Origin: Elusimicrobia bacterium GWB2_63_16
Lineage (GTDB): Bacteria; Elusimicrobiota; Elusimicrobia; Elusimicrobiales; UBA9959
Reading direction: 5' to 3'
Assembly: GCA_001799715.1 (NCBI GenBank)
Contig: MGTZ01000030.1
Location: 1 to 64,000, forward strand
Length of the DNA: 64,000 nt
In this document: positions 59,167-64,000 of the stretch, piece by piece
Numbering within the stretch: the stretch's first letter is position 1
How the letters are laid out: the number at the start of each line of letters is the position of its first letter
The notes under the pieces: model-generated
Database searches by the model: none
Told to the model about the DNA's origin: nothing
The model's input: the letters and a program-made list of their open reading frames with translations, nothing else
Position numbers and translations under genes: made by a program

Positions 59167-60183
59167 ATGCTGACAAAAGATTTCGACCTGCTCCTGACGC
59201 CCGCGCTGGAACGCCGCAAGCCGCTCGAAGCGGCCCTCGCCGCCGAGGGCACCGACTGCCTCCGCCTTTTCAACGGCGTGGCCGAGGGCCTGCCGGGACT
59301 GACCGTAGACCGCTACGGCGGCCTGGTGCTGGCCCAGACCTTCCGCGACAGCCTCACGCCCGAAGAGGTGCCGGCGCTGGAAGAGAGCCTGCGCCGGGCG
59401 CTGCCCGGGCCTTTCGCTTTCGCCTACAACCACCGCGGCAAGCGAGCCACGGAATCTTTTTCCAAATGGCATAAGCCGGCGCCCGGGGCGCTGGAGGATT
59501 TCATCTGCCGCGAGGGCGGCCTGAAATATGTCATCAGCGCCAGGCACCGCGGCATAGACCCGTGGCTGTTCCTCGACCTGCGGGCGGCCAGGCGGCTGGT
59601 GCGCGGCAGCGCCAAGGGAGTGAGCGCGCTGAACCTGTTCTCCTATACCTGCGGGGTTGGCGTCTGCGCCGCCGCCGGGGGGGCGGCCGAGGTGTGGAAC
59701 GTGGACTTCGCGCAGTCCAGCCTCGACGTGGGCCGCCGCAACGCCGAACTCAACGGCATACCGGCAGAGCGCTTCCGGCTGGTCAACGAGGATTGCCTGA
59801 CGGTGGTGCGCCAGCTGGCCGGCCTGCCGGTGGCCGGGCGCTACGGGCAGAAGCGGCGCTATGAAAGATTTCAGCCCCGCTCCTTCGACCTGGTCTTCCT
59901 GGACCCGCCGGCCTGGGCCAAGGGCCCGCTGAGCGCGGTGGACGTGCAGGGCGACTACCAGAGTATGTTCAAGCCGGCCGTGCTGGCGGCCAAACCCGGC
60001 GGCCGGGTAGTAGCCACCAACCACGTGGCCGCCGTGGATTACGCCGCCTGGACCGAAACCCTGCGCCGCTGCGCCGCCAAGGCCGGCCGCCCCATAAAAA
60101 ACATAGAGCCCGTCCCGGTGGACGCGGATTTTCCTTCTTTCGACGGCCGCCCGCCGCTGAAAGTGGCCGTCTGCGAAGTCTGA
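59167..60183 (+). CDS. Class I SAM-dependent methyltransferase (RlmI-like rRNA methyltransferase family)
   Basis: 338 residues; the ORF track's start at 57883 is false, and the ATG at 59167 follows a promoter. The N-terminal domain (LRLFNGVAEGLPGLTVDRYG) resembles the RlmI/RlmK EEHEE domain. SAM motif I is NLFSYTCGVGVCAAAGG, motif II NVDFAQSSLDVGRRNAELNG, and the catalytic motif LVFLDPPAWAKG. 23S rRNA cytosine or guanine methylation is likely, but the target is not decided. No PUA domain is seen at the N-terminus. Confidence 0.9.
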   Translation: MLTKDFDLLLTPALERRKPLEAALAAEGTDCLRLFNGVAEGLPGLTVDRYGGLVLAQTFRDSLTPEEVPALEESLRRALPGPFAFAYNHRGKRATESFSKWHKPAPGALEDFICREGGLKYVISARHRGIDPWLFLDLRAARRLVRGSAKGVSALNLFSYTCGVGVCAAAGGAAEVWNVDFAQSSLDVGRRNAELNGIPAERFRLVNEDCLTVVRQLAGLPVAGRYGQKRRYERFQPRSFDLVFLDPPAWAKGPLSAVDVQGDYQSMFKPAVLAAKPGGRVVATNHVAAVDYAAWTETLRRCAAKAGRPIKNIEPVPVDADFPSFDGRPPLKVAVCEV

Positions 60184-60216
60184 TCCGTAAATAGCCGGCC
60201 GCCGGCCCGGCGGCGT

Positions 60217-60252
60217 GAAAAAACAAAACCCCTCGCGGGGTTTTGTCTTTTT
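60217..60252. terminator. Bidirectional terminator
   Basis: CAAAACCCC-tcgc-GGGGTTTTG with flanking A and T runs, between the convergent methyltransferase (+) and kinase (-) genes. Confidence 0.9.
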
Positions 60253-60273
60253 GCATCGGGAGAGGACTGCCGG

Positions 60274-60957
60274 TTAAGCGGAAAGGGGCAGCGAGAGGGT
60301 CACCCTGGCGCCGCCGCCGGGGACGTTGGCCGCCGCGGCGCCGCCGCCCAGCTGCTCCATGTACCTGCGCGCCAGCGTCAGGCCCAGGCCTATGCCGCGC
60401 GGCTTGGTGGTGTAGAAAGGGGCGAAGACCTTCTCGCCGTCGGCGTCCGGCAGGCCGGGGCCGCCGTCGGCAACTGAAAGATGCGCCAGCCTGCCCTCGT
60501 GCGAGGCCGCCAGCTTTACCGCGCCGCCCTCGGGCATGGCCTGCACGGCGTTGTCGAGCAGGCTCCGCAGCGCGTAGGCCAGCGCCTCCGGGTCGGCGCT
60601 CACGCAGGGGTCGGCGGGGTCCTCGGTCACCTCATGCGTCACCGAGGGGGGGAAGGGGTAGGCCGAGGCCGCGTCGCGCAGGGCGGCGTTGACCGCTACG
60701 CGCGAAGGTTTCATCTCGCGCGCGCGGGTGAAGGCCAGCATCTCCTCTATCACGTCGTTGCTGTGCTTGACCTCGCTCTCTATTATGCCTATGTGCTTGG
60801 CGATCTTGGGGTCCAGCGCGGCGCCGCCGGCGGCGAGCTTGGTCTTTACGAAGTAGAGGGAGTTGGATATGATGGCCAGCGGGTTGCGCAGCTCGTGGCT
60901 GACCACGCTGGCCATACGCTTGAGAATGTCTGTTTTGTCCTTTTCCGTATCGTTCAT
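60274..60957 (-). CDS. Soluble sensor histidine kinase core
   Basis: 227 residues, only HisKA and HATPase. The phospho-acceptor is H21 in VVSHELRNPLAIISNSL. The N box is LLDNAVQAMPEGG, the G boxes DGGPGLPDADG and GIGLGLTLARRYME. No sensor or membrane domain and no response regulator next to it, so it must receive signals from a partner protein or act as an NtrB-like cytosolic kinase. GAGGGG Shine-Dalgarno. Divergent from the His-tailed EamA gene. Confidence 0.9.
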   Translation of the reverse strand: MNDTEKDKTDILKRMASVVSHELRNPLAIISNSLYFVKTKLAAGGAALDPKIAKHIGIIESEVKHSNDVIEEMLAFTRAREMKPSRVAVNAALRDAASAYPFPPSVTHEVTEDPADPCVSADPEALAYALRSLLDNAVQAMPEGGAVKLAASHEGRLAHLSVADGGPGLPDADGEKVFAPFYTTKPRGIGLGLTLARRYMEQLGGGAAAANVPGGGARVTLSLPLSA

Positions 60958-61036
60958 ATGAGCCCCTCTTGCCGCTTTTCTGACTTAATGATACATTTTC
61001 TGCCGGGAAGGTGGAATACCGCGCCGGCGGCGCAAA

Positions 61037-61045
61037 TGTTAAAAT
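61037..61045 (+). promoter_or_regulatory. Extended -10 promoter of the EamA gene
   Basis: TGTTAAAAT ends 12 bases before the ATG at 61058. No Shine-Dalgarno. Confidence 0.55.
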
Positions 61046-61057
61046 ATTGACCGGACC

Positions 61058-62092
61058 ATGAAAAGTTTTGATTCTATCGCGGTGCTGCTCGGCCTGCTGG
61101 CGGCCTTTTTCTTCGGCGTCTCCACGCCCCTGAGCAAGGCGCTTCTCAGCGACCTCAACCCCTTCCTGCTGGCCGGCCTGCTCTACCTCGGGGCGGGCAT
61201 AGGTCTGTCCGCCTATACCCTGCTGCGCGGCGGCAGGCTGCTGCCGCCCCCGGCGACGCTGAAGTATAAATATATCGCCGGGATGATAGTGTTCGGCGGC
61301 CTGCTGGGCCCCGTGCTGCTGCTGGCCGCTATAAAGATAGCCCCCGCGGCTTCGGTCTCCATCTGGCTGAACCTGGAGCTGGTGGCCACGGCTATACTCG
61401 GCCATTTCCTGTTCAAGGACCACCTGGACAAACGCGGCTGGCTCAGCGTGGCCATGAGCCTTGCGGCGGGCATATTGCTCTCGTACAGCGGCGGCGCCGC
61501 GGGCTTTACCGCCGGCCTGCTGGTTGCGCTGGCCTGCTTCAGTTGGGGCTTCGATAACCATTTCACCGCCATCATCGACGACCTCTCCCCCGTGCAGAGC
61601 ACTATCATCAAGGGCCTGGCCGCCGGTACCACCAATACCCTCATCGGCCTGGCGCTGGCCGGCGGTATGCCGGAACTGCCTGCGCTGGGCAAGGCGCTGC
61701 TGGTAGGCTTCCACTGCTACGGCCTCAGCATCACCTTCTATATCTCGGCCGCGCAAAAACTCGGCGCGGTGCGCAGCCAGCTTATCTTCTCGCTGGCGCC
61801 GATCTTCGGCGTGATCCTCTCCGTGCTGGCGCTGCATGAAGGCCTTTCCGCCGTGCAGCTGGTATCGGGCGCCATGCTGCTGGCCTCGGTCTGGCTGATG
61901 CTGGCCGAGAAGCACGCGCACGCCCACGAGCACCACGAGATGGAGCATACGCACGAGCACGCCCACGGCGACCTGCACCACGACCATCACGACGGCGCGC
62001 AGAAAGAGCCTCACGCCCACCTGCACAGGCACAGCGCCGCCACCCACGTGCATCCTCACTGGCCGGACCTGCACCACCGGCATACCCATTAG
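61058..62092 (+). CDS. EamA/DMT-family transporter with histidine-rich C-terminal tail
   Basis: 344 residues: ten TM helices in two EamA repeats (AAFFFGVSTPLSKALLSDLNPFLLAGLLYLGAG at the start, LIFSLAPIFGVILSVLALHE near the end). After ~285 comes a tail of about 60 residues with roughly 24 His (AHAHEHHEMEHTHEH, DLHHDHHDG, HPHWPDLHHRHTH). DMT transporters usually lack this. The tail would bind Ni, Co or Zn, so metal export, or metal-regulated transport, is likely (inference). The YqaA gene starts 2 bases after the stop. Confidence 0.9.
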   Translation: MKSFDSIAVLLGLLAAFFFGVSTPLSKALLSDLNPFLLAGLLYLGAGIGLSAYTLLRGGRLLPPPATLKYKYIAGMIVFGGLLGPVLLLAAIKIAPAASVSIWLNLELVATAILGHFLFKDHLDKRGWLSVAMSLAAGILLSYSGGAAGFTAGLLVALACFSWGFDNHFTAIIDDLSPVQSTIIKGLAAGTTNTLIGLALAGGMPELPALGKALLVGFHCYGLSITFYISAAQKLGAVRSQLIFSLAPIFGVILSVLALHEGLSAVQLVSGAMLLASVWLMLAEKHAHAHEHHEMEHTHEHAHGDLHHDHHDGAQKEPHAHLHRHSAATHVHPHWPDLHHRHTH

Positions 62093-62093
62093 C

Positions 62094-62492
62094 GTGACCG
62101 GCGCTGAGGTCGGCCTGCTCTCCCTGCTTGGCGCCAGTTTCCTCGCCTCCACGCTGGTGCCGGTAAGTTCCGAGGCGGCGCTGTTCGCCGTGCTCAAGTT
62201 CGACCCCGGCCTGCTCTGGGCCGCCCTCGGCGCGGCCACGCTGGGCAATACAGCCGGCGGCCTTACCACCTATCTCATCGGGCGCTACGCGGGCTCGAAG
62301 AAGCCGCTGGCCCAATTGGAGCGCGTCAGCCGCTACGGCGCCCCGCTGCTCTTCTTCGCCTGGCTGCCCGTAGTGGGGGACGCTTTCTGCCTGGCCGCCG
62401 GCTGGGCCCGCCTCAACTGGCTCGCCGTCGCCCTCTTCTCCGCCGCCGGCCGCTTCCTGCGCTACTACCTGATCGCCCAAACCGCCCTGTAA
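62094..62492 (+). CDS. YqaA-family small membrane protein (DedA/VTT-like)
   Basis: 132 residues, GTG start one base after the EamA stop codon. Helices include LLSLLGASFLASTLVPVSSEAAL and ALGAATLGNTAGGLTTYLIGRYAG, then GAPLLFFAWLPVVGDAFCLAAGWARL, the compact VTT/DedA pattern of YqaA. DedA-like proteins take part in lipid flipping and membrane homeostasis; the role of YqaA is unknown. Coupled to the EamA gene. Confidence 0.88.
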   Translation: MTGAEVGLLSLLGASFLASTLVPVSSEAALFAVLKFDPGLLWAALGAATLGNTAGGLTTYLIGRYAGSKKPLAQLERVSRYGAPLLFFAWLPVVGDAFCLAAGWARLNWLAVALFSAAGRFLRYYLIAQTAL

Positions 62493-62692
62493 GGTATAGT
62501 GGTCAGGTCTTGACTTGTGACTCCCTGCGGCGGCCGGGGTTTTTTCATTTAACCAGCACTACCAGCGCCCGCGGTGCGCCCGCGCCGTTGCGGATATTAC
62601 TTAGGTCCGTTCGTAATAATCCTAATACCCGGACTGCCTGTGTATCGTGTATGTTTTATACGCGGCCTGCGCGGAAAAGGGAAGGCGAATAT
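62493..62692 (+). other. Intergenic stretch with a repeat-like fragment
   Basis: AGTGGTCAGGTCTTGACTTGTGAC (62499-62522) resembles short repeats linked to RAYT transposases in other bacteria, but no inverted partner is present nearby. A reading frame continuous with the next gene crosses this stretch, but it lacks coding character. Confidence 0.35.
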
Positions 62693-63733
62693 ATGCCCGG
62701 AGATATTAAGACTGGCAGACGATCTGCGGCGCGCCTTCTTCTGGTACTGGCGGCGCTGCTGGGCGCCGCGCTGCTGGTCAAGGGGGCCGTCTTTCCGGAG
62801 CTCGTGCGCCGGCGCCTGGGCTCCGCCGTGCGAGCGGGCTGCGCAACCTGCGAGCTCTCCCTCGGCGAGGTCAGGGTGCAACTCGTCCCGCCGGCCCTGA
62901 ACTGCGGCCGGATCCGGCTTACCGCCGGGGTCTACGGCGCCACCTCGGTCAATCTCGAAGCGGGGAACATCCACGCGCCGCTCTCGCTTTCTCAGCTCCT
63001 GCGCGGGCGTATCAGGACGGGCATCGTGCTGATAGACCGGTTCAGCGTGACCGTGAAAGAGGGGGATCTGCCGGAGGCCGTGCCCGCCGGCGGCCCCGCG
63101 CGGCCCCTGGACCTGGAGCTGGAAGGGGTGACGATAAGGGGCGGGTCTTTCGTTTATGTGCGGGAATCCCCCGGTCTGAGGGGGAGCCTGGGGGTCTCCG
63201 GCCTGAGCGCCGCCCTGGGGCCGATCGGCACCTCGGAGCGGCTCAGGGGGGCGGCCGTCGAGGCCAGCGCCGAGGGGTTGCTGGCAGATTCCGGGAAGTT
63301 CCTCCTCGAAGTCAGGGGCAAACTCTTCGCCGCGGAGCCGGAGCTGGACGTGAAGCTGCGTATCCTGGGGCAGGACCTGCAGGGGTTCAACCGCTTTTTC
63401 CGGCCGATGGAAGGCATGAGCCTTAAAGGGACTTTGCTGGAGGGCCGCAGCGAAACGGCAATACGCGGCAGCCGCCTGAACGCCTCGGTCTACCTGCGCT
63501 ACCGCGGGCTGGGACTGCATCTCAGGAAAACCAAGGAGCGCGGCGCCCTGTCCTCGTACTTCCAGAACCTCCTGGCCGGCGCGGCGCTGGGCAGGCAGAA
63601 CGCGGACGACGGCGGCTACGACCGCAGCGGCACGGCGAAACTGGAGCGGCAGCCGGGCGAGGCGCTGGCCGCCTTTACGCTGAGGGGCATGAAGGAGGCG
63701 GCGATGCAAGTGGCGAAACAGGGCGGCAGATAG
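62693..63733 (+). CDS. AsmA/DUF748-like envelope protein
   Basis: 346 residues from the ATG at 62693. The track's start at 62510 adds about 60 residues without coding character. An N-terminal signal anchor (RLLLVLAALLGAALLVKGAVF) is followed by AsmA/DUF748-like beta-rich sequence (IRTGIVLIDRFSVTVKEG, LDLELEGVTIRGGSFVYV). The C-terminal region repeats similar blocks (GMSLKGTLLEGRSETAI). Such proteins form bridge-like structures for lipids between membranes or help outer-membrane biogenesis. The family call is moderately sure. Confidence 0.7.
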   Translation: MPGDIKTGRRSAARLLLVLAALLGAALLVKGAVFPELVRRRLGSAVRAGCATCELSLGEVRVQLVPPALNCGRIRLTAGVYGATSVNLEAGNIHAPLSLSQLLRGRIRTGIVLIDRFSVTVKEGDLPEAVPAGGPARPLDLELEGVTIRGGSFVYVRESPGLRGSLGVSGLSAALGPIGTSERLRGAAVEASAEGLLADSGKFLLEVRGKLFAAEPELDVKLRILGQDLQGFNRFFRPMEGMSLKGTLLEGRSETAIRGSRLNASVYLRYRGLGLHLRKTKERGALSSYFQNLLAGAALGRQNADDGGYDRSGTAKLERQPGEALAAFTLRGMKEAAMQVAKQGGR

Positions 63734-63788
63734 GCCGCCCGCCCGGCGGGACAACGGATCTGCGATGAAAGTACAGTGGAGGAATAAC

Positions 63789-64000
63789 ATGAAAACTAAA
63801 ACCATGATAGAGGCGGGGTTGGGAGCGGCGGCCGTGGCCGCGCTGGGCGCGTACTTGCTGTACGGGAAGAACGGCGGCAGCAACCGCGCTAAAGTGTCCG
63901 GCTGGATGCTTAAGCTTAAAGGCGAGGTGCTGGAAAAAGTGGAGGAGTTCAAGGATATAAACAAGGCGGAGTACAACAAGATAGTCGACGAGGTGGTTGC
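63789..64000 (+). CDS. Small membrane-anchored protein, 3' end cut by window (YtxH-like)
   Basis: Open from the ATG at 63789 to the window edge, at least 70 residues; not in the ORF track. MKTKTMIEAGLGAAAVAALGAYLLYGK is one membrane helix, followed by a charged helical part (SGWMLKLKGEVLEKVEEFKDINKAEYN), the layout of YtxH-type proteins. It lies 55 bases after the AsmA-like gene. Confidence 0.65.
   Translation, partial: MKTKTMIEAGLGAAAVAALGAYLLYGKNGGSNRAKVSGWMLKLKGEVLEKVEEFKDINKAEYNKIVDEVV

Overview
The window is a GC-rich bacterial chromosome segment from a Gram-negative (diderm) organism. Signs of this are beta-barrel-like proteins, lipobox and Sec signal peptides, murein enzymes and a cyclic beta-1,2-glucan synthase. 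The type IV pilin (FTLIELMIVVAIIGIL... followed by KSKEGATKGALSSVRSAIQVYYGDNEGWFP) looks like pilins I associate with Elusimicrobiota. Much of the rest (TPR-rich secreted proteins, clostripain-family peptidases, FlgD-like C-terminal domains) fits that phylum, but the assignment is inference. No phage, IS transposase or CRISPR array was seen. Most of the window is ordinary chromosome, with short repeat-rich islands around the tRNA genes and two GGGGACG hairpin elements.

Layout. 1-3122 (minus): macromolecular-synthesis operon rpsU-dnaG-rpoD (rpoD runs off the left edge) with a terminator between rpsU and dnaG, preceded by a HIT protein. 3166-7292 (minus): a helical hypothetical protein, a UshA-like 5'-nucleotidase, a second UshA-like protein with lost metal motifs, and a class-B acid-phosphatase-like protein with lost catalytic residues. 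7368-8219 (minus): rplM-rpsI. 8274-15627 (minus): TPR protein, dcd, squalene/phytoene-synthase family enzyme, secreted C11 peptidase, large TPR protein. 15664-25797 (plus): rdgB; a histidine kinase-LysM/FecR-TPR operon; a THEP1-like protein, murC, rsmA, a GT2 glycosyltransferase; a Xaa-Pro peptidase. 25813-33850 (plus): lemA, M48 protease, efp, HAD hydrolase, SpoVG-like secreted protein, subtilisin, DUF192, pilB, outer-membrane protein. 33909-36715: smpB, tRNA-Ser, pilin, prepilin peptidase, tRNA-Tyr, tRNA-Leu. 37099-43488 (plus): hypC-hypD-lysR-hypE-membrane protein-hypF. 43666-49131: a second C11 peptidase (minus), then NikR-OMP-NicO, an M15 murein peptidase, an Irr-like Fur regulator and ferritin. 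49228-60183 (plus): SDR protein, 2926-aa cyclic beta-glucan synthase, SAM methyltransferase. 60274-64000: soluble histidine kinase (minus), His-tailed EamA transporter, YqaA protein, AsmA/DUF748-like protein and a truncated membrane protein.

Functional links. The hyp genes make the NiFe(CN)2CO site of [NiFe] hydrogenases, and the NikR-OMP-NicO unit about 2 kb away plausibly supplies and senses nickel. hypA, hypB and hydrogenase structural genes are not in the window. PilB, pilin and prepilin peptidase lie within 5 kb and belong to a type IV pilus/secretion machine. Irr-like regulator plus ferritin is an iron storage/control pair.

The most general unusual signal is promoter architecture. At many genes a -10 box (often extended, TGnTANAAT) ends only 6-13 bases before the start codon with no Shine-Dalgarno sequence. 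This suggests many mRNAs here are leaderless or nearly so, while genes inside operons and several others have normal Shine-Dalgarno sites. The most unusual gene set is the phosphatase-like cassette at 3.2-6.7 kb, where one apparently active enzyme sits beside two apparently inactive relatives.
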